Below, one piece after another: positions 8,099 to 17,049 of a stretch of 64,000 nt of DNA. Position 1 is the stretch's first letter, and each line of letters opens with the position of its first letter. The notes below the pieces were generated by a model, which saw only the letters and a program-made list of their open reading frames with translations, was not told the origin of the DNA and searched no databases. The DNA comes from CAVVYW01 sp963752605 (GTDB lineage: Bacteria > Actinomycetota > Thermoleophilia > Solirubrobacterales > 70-9). The DNA lies in the NCBI GenBank assembly GCA_963752605.1, contig CAVVYW010000005.1:558001-622000 (forward strand), read 5' to 3'. The translations under genes were made by a program, and so were the position numbers.

Positions 8099-9694
8099 TT
8101 AGAGCGAGACCGCGCGGCCGACCGAGAAGCCGTCCAGCTCGAGGATGCGGTCGATGGTCGACTGCTGGACCGGCGCGTCCGTCGTCAGAGCCATCACGGC
8201 CTGCTTGCCGTCCGACTCGGCGCCGACGGCGGCCGAGACGATGTTGACCCCCTCCTCGCCGAACACCGTCCCGACCCGGCCGATCATGCCGGGCTGGTCG
8301 GTGTAGCGGAAGATCGCGAGGTGCTCGGCGAAGGGGAGGTAGAAGTCCTCGCCCCACACCCGCGCCAGATACGGGATGTTCCGCGGGCCGACGCCGGTCC
8401 CCGCGACCTCGACGACATCCTCCCCCGTGCGAAGCCGGACCACGACGAGCTCGGTGAAGTCCTCCGCGACGGAGTCACGGGCCTCGAGCAGCTCGATGCC
8501 CCGCTCCTCGGCCATGTGCGGCGCGTTGACGAGGTTGACGGGCTCCTCGGTGTGGCCGCTGAGGATGCCGACCAGCACGGCGATCCCGAGGATCCGTGTG
8601 TCCTGGTCCGCGAGCCGGCCCCTGAACTCGACCTCCACCCGCCCCGGCGCGCCCTCCCCGAGGCCAGCGGCGAGACGTCCCAGCCCCTCGGCCAGCGGCA
8701 CGAACGGCGCCAGCTGCTCCATCACCTCGGGGCGGACGGCGGCGATGTTGACGGCTGTGGTGACCACCCCTCCCGTCAGCGCGGCGGTCACCTGCTCGGC
8801 CGTCACGATGCCGGCGCGATCCTGCGCCTCCGCGGTCGAGGCCCCCAGGTGCGGGGTCACGACAACGTCGTCGCGGTCGAGGATGGGATGGCCCGAGAAG
8901 GGCTCCTCCGGGAAGACGTCCAGCGCCGCGCCCGCCACGCGGCCCGACTCGAGCCCTTCGAGCAGCGCGTCGAGGTCCACCAGCTCGCCGCGGGCGCAGT
9001 TGACGATCCGCACCCCCTCCCGCATCCGGCCGATCGCGTCCGCGTTGATGGAGCCGACCGTCTCCGGCGTCTTCGGGAGGTGGAGTGAGATGAAGTCCGC
9101 ACGGGCGTAGAGCTCGGTCGGGTCCTCGACGCCCTCGACCCCGAGCTCGCGGAAGCGCTCGGCGGTCACGAACTTGTCGTATGCGACCACCCTCATCTCG
9201 AATGCCTGGGCGCGACGGGCCACCAGCTGGCCGATCCGGCCGAAGCCGAGCACCCCGAGCGTCTTGCCGTACAGCTCCGCCCCCTTGAACCGCGAGCGCT
9301 CCCATTGCCCGCCGGTCAGCGACTCATGCGCCTGGGGGACGTCGCGGACCAGGGCCAGAATCAACGCCAGGGTGTGCTCCGCGGCCGCGACCGAGTTGGC
9401 CTCGGGGGCGTTCGCGACGATGATGCCCCGCTTGGTGGCCGCGTCCACGTCAACGTTGTCGACGCCGGTGCCGGCCCGGCCGATGACCTTGAGGCGCTCC
9501 GCGCCCTCGATCAGGCCGGCGTCGAGGTGGGTCGCCGAGCGGATCAGGATCGCGTCGAACTCGCCGATGCGCTTGGCGAGATCGTCCCCGTCCCAGTCGG
9601 TCCCCACCTCAACCTCGAAGTTCTCGCGCAGGAGATCGACGCCGGCGTCGGCGATCTTCTCCGTGACCAAGACCTTGGCCCTCTCATCCGCCAT
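8099..9694 (-). CDS. serA: D-3-phosphoglycerate dehydrogenase
   Basis: 531 aa, the long type with an intervening domain and a C-terminal ACT domain. Oxidises 3-phosphoglycerate to 3-phosphohydroxypyruvate, the entry to serine. The NAD fold shows LGFGRIGQLVARRAQAF at about 146-162, the substrate/NAD loop NCARGELVD and the catalytic-His region VVTPHLGASTAEAQDRAG. The ACT domain at about 455-531 (DQPGMIGRVGTVFGEEGVNIV) is the serine-feedback site. It lies 15 nt after the class V aminotransferase gene, with GGAGG 7 nt before its ATG, so the two form an operon. Confidence 0.96.
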   Translation of the reverse strand: MADERAKVLVTEKIADAGVDLLRENFEVEVGTDWDGDDLAKRIGEFDAILIRSATHLDAGLIEGAERLKVIGRAGTGVDNVDVDAATKRGIIVANAPEANSVAAAEHTLALILALVRDVPQAHESLTGGQWERSRFKGAELYGKTLGVLGFGRIGQLVARRAQAFEMRVVAYDKFVTAERFRELGVEGVEDPTELYARADFISLHLPKTPETVGSINADAIGRMREGVRIVNCARGELVDLDALLEGLESGRVAGAALDVFPEEPFSGHPILDRDDVVVTPHLGASTAEAQDRAGIVTAEQVTAALTGGVVTTAVNIAAVRPEVMEQLAPFVPLAEGLGRLAAGLGEGAPGRVEVEFRGRLADQDTRILGIAVLVGILSGHTEEPVNLVNAPHMAEERGIELLEARDSVAEDFTELVVVRLRTGEDVVEVAGTGVGPRNIPYLARVWGEDFYLPFAEHLAIFRYTDQPGMIGRVGTVFGEEGVNIVSAAVGAESDGKQAVMALTTDAPVQQSTIDRILELDGFSVGRAVSL

Positions 9695-9709
9695 GACCGG
9701 CCTCCAGCC

Positions 9710-10906
9710 TCAGGCGACGGGCTCCGGCGCGCGGCCGGCCTCGGAGAACACCCGCTGAGCGCCGGCCGCCCCGGCACCCGGCTCCACGTCGAAGCCGAGG
9801 TCGCGGAGCGATGACTCGAGCGCCGACAGGGCGATGACGATGTCGAAGGCGCCGTAGTAGCCGCAGTGGGCGATCCGGACGATCTTGCCCTTCAGCTGTC
9901 CCTGGCCGCCCGCCGCAGTGACGCCGTAGTGGTCGCGCATTCGCGCTGGGACGCCGGCCCCGTCCACCGAGTCGGGCAGCCGCGCAGCGGTCAGCACGTT
10001 CGCGTCGTCGTTGTCGGGGCCGAAGCGCTCCAGGCCGAGGGACTCGATGCCCGCCCGCGCGGCACGGGCCAGGATCGCGTGGCGCTCCAGCACGCCTTGG
10101 AGCCCCTCCTCCTCGATCAGCCCCAGGGCGACGTCGAGCGCCAGCCAGAGGGTGATGGCCGGCGTGAACGGGCTGTTCGGCTTGCTCTCGGCCTGGCCCT
10201 CGGCCGCCTTCGCCCAGTCGAAGTAGTACCGGCGTCCGGGTCGCTCGGCGGCGAGCGCCATGGCGCGATCGTTCGCCGAGGCGAACGCGAGGCCGGGCGG
10301 GGTCATCAGGGCTTTCTGCGAGCCCGAGACGACCACGTCCACCCCCCACTCGTCTTGGCGCAGGTCGACTGCGCCCAGCGCCGAGATCGAGTCAGCGCAG
10401 AGCACGGCGCCGTGATCATGGGCGACCGCTGCGAGGGCTCGGATGTCGTTGACCACGCCGGTCGAGCTCTCCGAGTGGGTGACGAAGACGGCGTGCGGCG
10501 GGCGCTTCATCTCGCCGAGGGTGCGGTCGAGCTGCTCTGGCGAGATCGCCTCCCCCCACTCCGCCTCCAGGTGGGTGAGGTCTCCGCCGTAGGCGTCGCA
10601 GAGCTCGGCCCAGCGCTCGCCGAACTTGCCCGACGAGGCGACGGCGACCGGCTCGCCGGGGCCGACCAGGTTCGCGACCGCCGACTCCATTCCGCCCGTG
10701 CCCGAAGCGGCGAAGCCGAGCACCGGGTTCTTCGTTTGGAAGATCTTGGGCAGCCGCCCCAGGGCCCGTGCGTAGACCTCCACGAAGGCGGGGGCCCGGT
10801 GATACGGGATGGGCTCCGCCATCACCTGGCTCACGGCGGGAGGCAGAGGCGTCGGCCCCGCGGCCATCAGGTAATGCTTGATGTAGGGGTTGGCGGCGTC
10901 GGTCAT
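9710..10906 (-). CDS. Class V aminotransferase (serine/alanine-glyoxylate or phosphoserine type)
   Basis: 398 aa, PLP fold type I. The cofactor lysine is in SGSQKALMTPPGLAF at about 190-204, with the preceding aspartate in LCADSISALGAVD. The sequence belongs to the alanine/serine-glyoxylate aminotransferase group. Position just upstream of serA suggests it supplies the missing phosphoserine transamination step, as in other organisms where a class V enzyme stands in for serC; this is inference. The C-terminus has an extra Ala/Gly-rich tail. A TACCCT box ends 9 nt before the ATG. Confidence 0.88.
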   Translation of the reverse strand: MTDAANPYIKHYLMAAGPTPLPPAVSQVMAEPIPYHRAPAFVEVYARALGRLPKIFQTKNPVLGFAASGTGGMESAVANLVGPGEPVAVASSGKFGERWAELCDAYGGDLTHLEAEWGEAISPEQLDRTLGEMKRPPHAVFVTHSESSTGVVNDIRALAAVAHDHGAVLCADSISALGAVDLRQDEWGVDVVVSGSQKALMTPPGLAFASANDRAMALAAERPGRRYYFDWAKAAEGQAESKPNSPFTPAITLWLALDVALGLIEEEGLQGVLERHAILARAARAGIESLGLERFGPDNDDANVLTAARLPDSVDGAGVPARMRDHYGVTAAGGQGQLKGKIVRIAHCGYYGAFDIVIALSALESSLRDLGFDVEPGAGAAGAQRVFSEAGRAPEPVA

Positions 10907-11034
10907 GTCCGGCCAAGGGTATTAGGGCGCTGCGCTGGACTGTGGGCGCTTCATTGGGATAGGGTGGGCGCGCGTCCTGGGTGACCGGTGAATCCGTCAG
11001 GGCGCACCGGCAATTCAAGACCCTGGAGGGATAT

Positions 11035-11667
11035 ATGTACCCAGTCAGCTATGAGGCGGACGCCGTCTTGGAAGGACGCAACCGCCTTACGACCTTTCTC
11101 CGCTACATCATTTCGATCCCGTGGCTGTTCGTGGCGGGCCTGTACGGCATCGGGGCATCCGTCGCTGCGGTCGTCGCCTGGTTCGCGATCGTGTTCACCG
11201 GGAGGTACCCGGAGGGCGTCTACAACTTCAACGCCGGGTTCTTGCGGATGTCCACGCGCGTGAACGGGTTCTCCTACCTGCTCACCGACGAGTTCCCGCC
11301 GTTTGACGGGGACGACCACGGCGAGTACCAGATTCGCGTGGGCGTGCCCGAGCCACTCGGGATGTACGACCGGCTGAAGACCGGCCTGCGCTTCCTCTTC
11401 GGCATTCCCGTGGCGCTCCTGGCCATGGTTCAGGGGCTGATTCTCGGCGTCTGTTACCTCATCGGCTGGTTTGCCATTCTGTTCACCGGCAAGCTGCCCG
11501 AGGGCCTGTTTGACCCCATGCGCTCGGCTTCGGCGTATTCCACGCGGGCCGGCGCCTACTTCCTGCTGATGACCGAGGACTGGCCGCCGTTCTCTTATGA
11601 GGAAGGGGCCGCTGCGCCCGCCGGCCAGATTCCGACGGAGGCCGAGAGCCGCAGGGAGCCGCAGTAG
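11035..11667 (+). CDS. DUF4389 membrane protein, first of a tandem pair
   Basis: 210 aa from the ATG at 11035, which has GGAGGG just upstream and gives the MYPVSYEAD start shared with its paralogue; an in-frame start at 10981 is less likely. Two copies of a module of two membrane helices followed by 'WFAI(V/L)FTG(R/K)xPEG(V/L)' are visible (about 25-75 and 118-165), each ending in an aromatic TDEFPPF/TEDWPPF segment. This is the DUF4389 pattern of envelope proteins with unknown role. A rho-independent terminator follows immediately. Confidence 0.88.
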   Translation: MYPVSYEADAVLEGRNRLTTFLRYIISIPWLFVAGLYGIGASVAAVVAWFAIVFTGRYPEGVYNFNAGFLRMSTRVNGFSYLLTDEFPPFDGDDHGEYQIRVGVPEPLGMYDRLKTGLRFLFGIPVALLAMVQGLILGVCYLIGWFAILFTGKLPEGLFDPMRSASAYSTRAGAYFLLMTEDWPPFSYEEGAAAPAGQIPTEAESRREPQ

Positions 11668-11676
11668 CTGTATGAG

Positions 11677-11726
11677 CTCGAGGCCCGGCTGCGCGTAGGG
11701 GGCGCGGCTGGCCTCGGGGGTTTTTT
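11677..11726 (+). terminator. Rho-independent terminator between the DUF4389 genes
   Basis: A 9-bp stem, CTCGAGGCC (11677-11685) with GGCCTCGGG (11710-11718), one G-U pair, followed by GG and six T (11721-11726). It would end or attenuate the first DUF4389 transcript before the second gene at 11756. Confidence 0.7.
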
Positions 11727-11755
11727 GGATCCGAACTCGACCGAGAGGAGACAAC

Positions 11756-12397
11756 GTGTATCCGGTCAGATATGAGGCCGACTACATCGAGGAGCAGAGC
11801 CGGGCGATCACCTTCTTCCGCCTGATCCTGGCGATCCCCTGGTACATCGTCCTGCAGGTTTACCTGCTCGGCGCCCAGATCGTGGCCATCCTTGCCTGGT
11901 TCGCGATCCTGTTCACCGGTCGCTATCCCGAGGGCCTCTACAAGTTCAACTCTGGGGTGCTGCGCTTCTCAGGGCGGGCCAACGCCTTCTTCTTCCTGCA
12001 GACCGACAAGTGGCCGTCCTTCGGCTTCGAGGAAGACGTCTCGTACCCGATTCGGGTGGAGGTCGATCCGCCACTGCCCAAGTACAACCGGTGGAAGACC
12101 GCCTTCCGGCTCATCCTCGCCTTCCCGGTCTACTTCATGGCCCTGCTGATCCCGTACATCGCCTGGGCCGCCTCGGCCGCGGCCTGGTTCCACATCGTGT
12201 TCAGGGGGCGCACCTCCGGTGGCGTTCATAACGCGCTCACCACCGGGCTGGCTTGGCAGCTGCGGGCGCTGGCGTACTTCCTCCTGGTGACCGAGACGAT
12301 CCCGCCGGTCTCCGACCAGGCACCCGCTCCGAACATGGAGCCGGGCGCGGGCGCCGCGACCCAGATCGGCGCGCCGCAGTCCGAGCCGGCTGCCTAG
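11756..12397 (+). CDS. DUF4389 membrane protein, second of a tandem pair
   Basis: 213 aa from a GTG with GAGAGGAG upstream. Same two-module DUF4389 architecture as the preceding gene: MYPVRYEAD start, helices around 22-58 and 125-150, FAILFTGRYPEGLYKFN and FHIVFRGRTSGGVHN motifs. The C-terminal 25 residues are Ala/Pro-rich and probably flexible. The cupin gene follows 2 nt after the stop. Confidence 0.88.
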   Translation: MYPVRYEADYIEEQSRAITFFRLILAIPWYIVLQVYLLGAQIVAILAWFAILFTGRYPEGLYKFNSGVLRFSGRANAFFFLQTDKWPSFGFEEDVSYPIRVEVDPPLPKYNRWKTAFRLILAFPVYFMALLIPYIAWAASAAAWFHIVFRGRTSGGVHNALTTGLAWQLRALAYFLLVTETIPPVSDQAPAPNMEPGAGAATQIGAPQSEPAA

Positions 12398-12399
12398 GG

Positions 12400-12840
12400 A
12401 TGGCGGACTCGAAGGGCGTCAGCGAGGGCGACGGCTGGACCGTCGCCCTCGACGCAGACGCTCTCGGGGAGGGCTACGGCTTCCGCAGCGTGCGGAAGCC
12501 GCTAAAGGTGACGGAGTTCGGGGTCAACCTGATCACGATCCCTCCGGGCTACGCGACCGGCTCCCATGCCCACGAACGCCAGCAGGAGCTCTACTTCGTC
12601 CACCGGGGCGCGATCGAGATGCGGTTCGGAGACGGATCGAAGCAGGAGATCCGGGAGGGCGGCGCGGCCCGGGTCGATGCCTCCACGGTTCGCGGTCTAC
12701 GCAACCTGAGTGACAGCGAGGACGCTCAGTACCTGGTGGTCGGCGCTGAGGGTGGCTACGTCGGGCGGGACGGCGTCCTGCCGGAGGGCGAGGAGAACCC
12801 ACGCGGGCCTGGGTTCCCTGACGGCCCCGCGAAGTCCTAG
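12400..12840 (+). CDS. Cupin-domain protein
   Basis: 146 aa from the ATG at 12400, 2 nt after the DUF4389 stop, so translation is probably coupled. A single cupin fold: motif 1 is about G-x5-HxH-x3-Q-E (SHAHERQQELYFVHRGAIEMRFGD at about 48-72), motif 2 follows (REGGAARVDASTVRGLRN). Metal-binding histidines are partly kept (H-A-H, E), so a metal-dependent enzyme or a sugar/small-ligand binder are both possible. Function not assignable. Confidence 0.85.
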   Translation: MADSKGVSEGDGWTVALDADALGEGYGFRSVRKPLKVTEFGVNLITIPPGYATGSHAHERQQELYFVHRGAIEMRFGDGSKQEIREGGAARVDASTVRGLRNLSDSEDAQYLVVGAEGGYVGRDGVLPEGEENPRGPGFPDGPAKS

Positions 12841-12846
12841 CCCTAG

Positions 12847-13851
12847 CTAGTCCTTCTTCGAGATCCAGGGCATCATCGAGCGCAGCTTCGAGCCCACCTT
12901 CTCCACGGGGTGGTCGGCCGCCTCCTTGCGCATCCGGTCGAAGTTCTCCCCGCCGGCCTGATTCTCGGCGATCCACTCCTTGGCGAACTCGCCCGACTGG
13001 ATGTCGGCGAGGATCTTCCGCATCGCCTCGCGAGTGTCCTCGGTGATGACCTTGGAGCCGCGGGTCATGTCGCCGTACTCGGCGGTGTTCGAGATCGAGT
13101 GGCGCATCCCCTGGATGCCCTGCTCATACATGAGGTCGACGATCAGCTTCAACTCGTGCAGGCACTCGAAGTAGGCGAGGCGCGGGTCATAGCCGGCGTC
13201 CACCAGCGTCTCGAATCCGGCGCGCACGAGCTCGGTGGCGCCGCCGCAGAGGACGGCCTGCTCGCCGAAGAGGTCGGTCTCGGCCTCGTCCTTGAAGGTG
13301 GTCTCGATGATCCCGGCGCGGCCGCCGCCGATTCCGCTGGCGTAGGCGAGCACCAGGTCGCGGGCCTTGCCGGTCGCGTCCTGGTGGACGGCCATCAGGC
13401 AGGGGACGCCGCGGCCCTCCTCGTACTGGCGGCGGACCAGGTGGCCGGGGCCCTTGGGCGCGACCATGCCGACGTCCACGCCGGGCGGCGGCTCGATCTG
13501 CTCGAAATTGATCGAGAAGCCGTGGGCGAACATCAGGAGGTTGCCCTCCGCGATCCCGTCCGCGATCTGATCCCGCCAGATCTCCGCCTGCCTCTCGTCC
13601 GGCAGGAGCACCATCACGATGTCGCCGCGGCTCGCGGCGTCGGCTATGTCGAGCACCTCGAGGCCGTGCTCCTCCGCCTCCACCCGGCTGGAGCTATCTG
13701 GGCGCAGCCCGACGACGACGTCCACACCCGAGTCCTTGAGGTTCAGCGCGTGGGCGTGTCCCTGGGAGCCGTAGCCGAGGATGGCGACTGCCTTCCCCTC
13801 AAGCTGTGCGAGGTCGGCGTCCTTGTCATAGAGGACTTCTTCGGTGGCCAT
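12847..13851 (-). CDS. ilvC: Ketol-acid reductoisomerase (NADP+)
   Basis: 334 aa, class I length. Converts acetolactate or acetohydroxybutyrate to the dihydroxy acids of valine and isoleucine synthesis. The N-terminal Rossmann domain has AILGYGSQGHAHALNLKDSG at about 20-39, with VGLRPDSSS as the NADP-phosphate loop. The C-terminal knotted domain carries acidic Mg ligands in FKDEAETDLFGEQAVLCGG and the ISNTAEYGD motif. The start at 13851 (MATEEVLYDKDADL) is chosen because the upstream extension is not protein-like and a TAGCAT box stands 10 nt upstream. ilvBN are 9 kb away, so ilvC is a separate unit. Confidence 0.95.
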   Translation of the reverse strand: MATEEVLYDKDADLAQLEGKAVAILGYGSQGHAHALNLKDSGVDVVVGLRPDSSSRVEAEEHGLEVLDIADAASRGDIVMVLLPDERQAEIWRDQIADGIAEGNLLMFAHGFSINFEQIEPPPGVDVGMVAPKGPGHLVRRQYEEGRGVPCLMAVHQDATGKARDLVLAYASGIGGGRAGIIETTFKDEAETDLFGEQAVLCGGATELVRAGFETLVDAGYDPRLAYFECLHELKLIVDLMYEQGIQGMRHSISNTAEYGDMTRGSKVITEDTREAMRKILADIQSGEFAKEWIAENQAGGENFDRMRKEAADHPVEKVGSKLRSMMPWISKKD

Positions 13852-13877
13852 GGGGCGCAGGATGCTAACTGAGCGCC

Positions 13878-15227
13878 TCAGCCGGTCAGCCCCGGCCGCT
13901 GCGCGAGCTCTCGGCGAAGCAGCTTCCCGGAGGTGGTGCGGGGCAGCTCGTCGGTCAGCTCGAAGCTCTTCGGCACCTTGAAGGCGGCGAGCCGCTCGCG
14001 GCACCAGTCACGCAGGGCGTCGGCCTCTGGTGTGGAGCCCTCGCGGGGGACGACGACAGCCACCACCGCGTTCTGCCAGTCGGGATCTGGCCGGCCGACC
14101 ACCGCGGCGTCGGCGATGTCCGGATGCTTGGCGAGGACCTGCTCGACCTCCCGAGGTGCCACGTTCTCCCCGCCCGTCACGATCACGTCGTCGCGGCGCC
14201 CCTCGACCCAGAGGAAGCCCTCCTCGTCGATCCGCCCCTCATCGCCGGTGTGAAGCCAGCCGTCGACGTCCGCCGTGCCGGGGGCCACGGTCGGCCCCTG
14301 CACGAGGATCTCTCCGTCCATGATGCGGACGTGGGTCGTTAGCAGCGGGCGTCCGGCTGAGCCGCGCTTGCTCTCATCCTCCGCTTCGGCCGGCGAGAGC
14401 GTCGTCACCTGGGAGGCCGCCTCCGTGAGGCCGTAGGTCTGAACGACGGTCGCGCCGAGGCCCATCGCCTCGACCAGGATCTCCTCCGAGACCGGGCCGC
14501 CGCCGACCAGGATGGCCCTCGGCTTCTCGATCGCGGCGCCGGCGTCCACCAGGCGGGTGAGCATGGTCGAGACCAGCGAGACGACTGTGACGCCGTCGCG
14601 CTCGAGCGACTCGGCGACCCGATCGACGTCGAAGCCGTCGTGGATGACCACGCTGGTCCCGTAGATCGCCGAGCGCAGCAGGATCGACAGGCCGGACACG
14701 TGGAAGAGCGGCAGACAGCACAGCCAGCGATCGGAGGGATCGACGCCGAGGTTGAAGGCCGACCCGACCGCGCTCCAGAGGTGGTTGCCGTAAGTGAGTT
14801 CGATCGGCCGCGGCGTCCCGGCCGTTCCGCTGGTGAGGATGCGGCAGTAGACGGCCTCCAGGTCGATCTCCCCGAGCAGGGGCAGGTCGGCCTCGTGACT
14901 GCCGGCATCCGCGGCGCCCGCGATCTCAACAGCCGAGGCGTCAACGCCGGAGCCGCCACGCTCGGCGGCGTTCAGCCTGGGATCGGTGGGCAGCGCGATC
15001 GCTCCTAGCTTCATCACGGCGTGGAGCAGCACCGCGTGGTCGATCCCGGCGGGCATGCTCAGGCGCACCGGGGTGTCCTGCCGAACCCCGAGCCCGGCCA
15101 GCCGGCGGGCGGCGCTGGCCGCCGCCTCCTCCAGCTCGGAGTACGTCAGCGAGGCCCCGTCCGCGACCAGGGCGACCCCATCGGGCGAGGTGGACGCGCG
15201 CTGTGCGAGCCAGTTATCGAGCAGCAC
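13878..15227 (-). CDS. menE: o-Succinylbenzoate-CoA ligase
   Basis: 449 aa ANL-family ligase. Adenylates o-succinylbenzoate and forms its CoA thioester in menaquinone synthesis. Motifs: P-loop LTSGTAGTPRP at about 131-141, TYGLTEAASQVT, TGDEGRIDEEGFLWVEGRRDD with the hinge Asp, and the adenylation Lys in PRTTSGKLLRREL near the C-terminus. The function is fixed by context, since menB, menA, menC and menD are adjacent. Starts at GTG 15227 with TAGGCT 8 nt upstream, divergent from menB with only 22 nt between start codons. Confidence 0.92.
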   Translation of the reverse strand: MLLDNWLAQRASTSPDGVALVADGASLTYSELEEAAASAARRLAGLGVRQDTPVRLSMPAGIDHAVLLHAVMKLGAIALPTDPRLNAAERGGSGVDASAVEIAGAADAGSHEADLPLLGEIDLEAVYCRILTSGTAGTPRPIELTYGNHLWSAVGSAFNLGVDPSDRWLCCLPLFHVSGLSILLRSAIYGTSVVIHDGFDVDRVAESLERDGVTVVSLVSTMLTRLVDAGAAIEKPRAILVGGGPVSEEILVEAMGLGATVVQTYGLTEAASQVTTLSPAEAEDESKRGSAGRPLLTTHVRIMDGEILVQGPTVAPGTADVDGWLHTGDEGRIDEEGFLWVEGRRDDVIVTGGENVAPREVEQVLAKHPDIADAAVVGRPDPDWQNAVVAVVVPREGSTPEADALRDWCRERLAAFKVPKSFELTDELPRTTSGKLLRRELAQRPGLTG

Positions 15228-15249
15228 GGTCCCTTAGCCTAGAAGCGAA
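15228..15249. promoter_or_regulatory. Overlapping divergent -10 boxes between menE and menB
   Basis: The 22-nt gap holds TAGCCT on the plus strand (15235-15240, 9 nt before the menB GTG) and TAGGCT on the minus strand (15236-15241, 8 nt before the menE GTG). The two boxes overlap by five bases, so RNA polymerase can probably serve only one direction at a time. Both genes would be leaderless. Confidence 0.5.
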
Positions 15250-16128
15250 GTGCCCAAACGACACAAAGACGCGCCCGCTGAGAAGGAGCTCTACGCGCCG
15301 ATCGAGTGGCGCGAGGCGGGCTCCTACGAGGACATCCTCTACGAGAAGGGCGACGGGATCGCGAAGATCTCGATCAACCGGCCGGACGTCCACAACGCCT
15401 TCCGCCCCCCCACGCTGGCTGAGCTTCGTGACGCGTTCACCAGGGCGCGTGACGACCTCGAGATCGGCGCGATCATCTTCACCGGGGTCGGCACTGAGGC
15501 CTTCTGCTCGGGCGGCGACCAGCGCATCCGCGGCGACGACGGCTACATCGGCGAGGACGAGGTCGCACAGCAGGGGGTCGGGCGCCTCGACGTGGGCGAC
15601 CTGCACGTGCAGATACGCCGCCTGCCGAAGCCCGTGGTGGCGATGGTCGCCGGTTACGCGGTCGGCGGCGGGCACATCCTCCATCTCGTCTGCGACCTGA
15701 CGATCGCTGCCGACAACGCCGAGTTTGGGCAGACCGGCCCTCGGGTCGGGAGCTTCGACGGTGGCTTCGGCTCCAGCCTGCTCGCCCGGAACGTCGGCGT
15801 CAAGAAGGCGAAGGAGGTCTGGTTCCTCAGCCGGCTTTACGACGCGACGGAGGCGCTGGACATGGGGCTGGTCAACGCGGTGGTGCCCGTGGACGACCTC
15901 GAGCGCGAGACGGTCGCCTGGTGCCGCGAGATGCTCGCCCTCTCCCCCCTCGCTCTGCGCCTGCTGAAGGCGAGCTTCAACGCCATGGAGGACGGCCTGA
16001 CCGGTCTCCAGCAGCTCTCCCATGACGCGACGCTGCTCTTCTACATGAGCGAGGAGGGGCAGGAGGGCCGGAACGCCTACCAGCAGGGACGCAAGCCGGA
16101 CTTCTCCAAATATCCGAAGCGCCCTTGA
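15250..16128 (+). CDS. menB: 1,4-Dihydroxy-2-naphthoyl-CoA synthase
   Basis: 292 aa crotonase-fold enzyme. Cyclises o-succinylbenzoyl-CoA (Dieckmann) to DHNA-CoA. MenB-specific landmarks are FCSGGDQRIRGDDGY at about 87-101, the oxyanion loop VAGYAVGGGHILH, GQTGPRVGSFDGGFGSSLLAR and the C-terminal GRNAYQQGRKPDFSKYPKRP tail, which crosses to a neighbouring subunit in known structures. GTG start, leaderless. The last codon and stop overlap the TTG start of menA (TTGA), implying translational coupling. Confidence 0.96.
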   Translation: MPKRHKDAPAEKELYAPIEWREAGSYEDILYEKGDGIAKISINRPDVHNAFRPPTLAELRDAFTRARDDLEIGAIIFTGVGTEAFCSGGDQRIRGDDGYIGEDEVAQQGVGRLDVGDLHVQIRRLPKPVVAMVAGYAVGGGHILHLVCDLTIAADNAEFGQTGPRVGSFDGGFGSSLLARNVGVKKAKEVWFLSRLYDATEALDMGLVNAVVPVDDLERETVAWCREMLALSPLALRLLKASFNAMEDGLTGLQQLSHDATLLFYMSEEGQEGRNAYQQGRKPDFSKYPKRP

Positions 16129-17033
16129 GCGCCCTTCGCATCTGGCTGATGGCGGCGCGGCCGCGGACGCTGCCCGCCGCGATCGCCCCCGTGCTGGTCG
16201 GATCGGCCGCCGCGGTCGCCGTGGAGCCCGACTTCGATTTCCGCTGGGGCGCCTTCGCCGCGGCGCTGGCCGGCAGCATCTTCATTCAGATCGGGACCAA
16301 CCTCGCCAACGACTACTCGGACGCCAAGCGCGGGGCCGACACCGTGGACAGGCTGGGCCCCGTTCGAGTCACCTCCGCCGGTCTGGTGGCGCCCCGTAGC
16401 GTGCTGGTCGCGACCTGGGTCGCATTCGCCGTTGCGATCGGCTGCGGGATCTACCTCGCCACGGTCGCCGGGCCGATCATCATCGCCGTCGGCGTGGCCT
16501 CGATCCTGGCTGGCGTCCTATACACCGGGGGGCCTCGGCCCTACGGCTACGCGGGCCTCGGCGAGCTCTTCGTCTTCCTCTTCTTCGGCGTGGTCGCCGT
16601 CAACGGCTCCTACTACGTGCAGCTCGAGGAGCTGGCCTGGCTGCCCTTCGGCCTCTCGATCTCGATCGGCCTCCTGGCCACGGCCATCCTGGTGGTCAAC
16701 AACATCCGCGACATCGACACCGACCGCCGGGTGGGGAAGAACACGCTCGCCGTGCGCCTGGGTCGAGACCGAACCCGCAACCTGTACCTCCGGTTGTTGA
16801 TCTTCGCCTACTTCGCGCTGGGTGTGACTCTGTTTTTCAGCGCCGATATAGGCGACGCGCTCCGCCTCTGGCCGAACCTCGCCCTTCTTTCCATCCCACT
16901 CGCTTTTCGTGCAGGCGATCCCGTGCTTCACCGGACCGATGGACCATCGCTCAACAGCGCTCTGGCGCGGACCGGAGCCCTGCTCGGCGCGTTCAGCGTG
17001 CTGGTCAGCGCCGGTCTCTTGATCGCTTCCTAG
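16125..17033 (+). CDS. menA: 1,4-Dihydroxy-2-naphthoate polyprenyltransferase
   Basis: 302 aa UbiA-family membrane prenyltransferase with about eight to nine helices. Attaches the polyprenyl chain to DHNA to give demethylmenaquinone. The two Asp-rich motifs are visible: NLANDYSDAKRGADT at about 56-70 and NNIRDIDTDRRVGKNTLAVRLG at about 187-208. TTG start overlapping the menB stop (16125-16128). The C-terminus ends in a membrane helix. Confidence 0.95.
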   Translation: MSALRIWLMAARPRTLPAAIAPVLVGSAAAVAVEPDFDFRWGAFAAALAGSIFIQIGTNLANDYSDAKRGADTVDRLGPVRVTSAGLVAPRSVLVATWVAFAVAIGCGIYLATVAGPIIIAVGVASILAGVLYTGGPRPYGYAGLGELFVFLFFGVVAVNGSYYVQLEELAWLPFGLSISIGLLATAILVVNNIRDIDTDRRVGKNTLAVRLGRDRTRNLYLRLLIFAYFALGVTLFFSADIGDALRLWPNLALLSIPLAFRAGDPVLHRTDGPSLNSALARTGALLGAFSVLVSAGLLIAS

Positions 17034-17037
17034 ACCC

Positions 17038-17049
17038 TAGGATCGCCCA
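17038..17049 (+). promoter_or_regulatory. Leaderless promoter -10 (TAGGAT) of menC
   Basis: TAGGAT at 17038-17043 ends 6 nt before the menC ATG at 17050. menC may therefore be transcribed on its own as well as by read-through from menBA. Confidence 0.5.
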
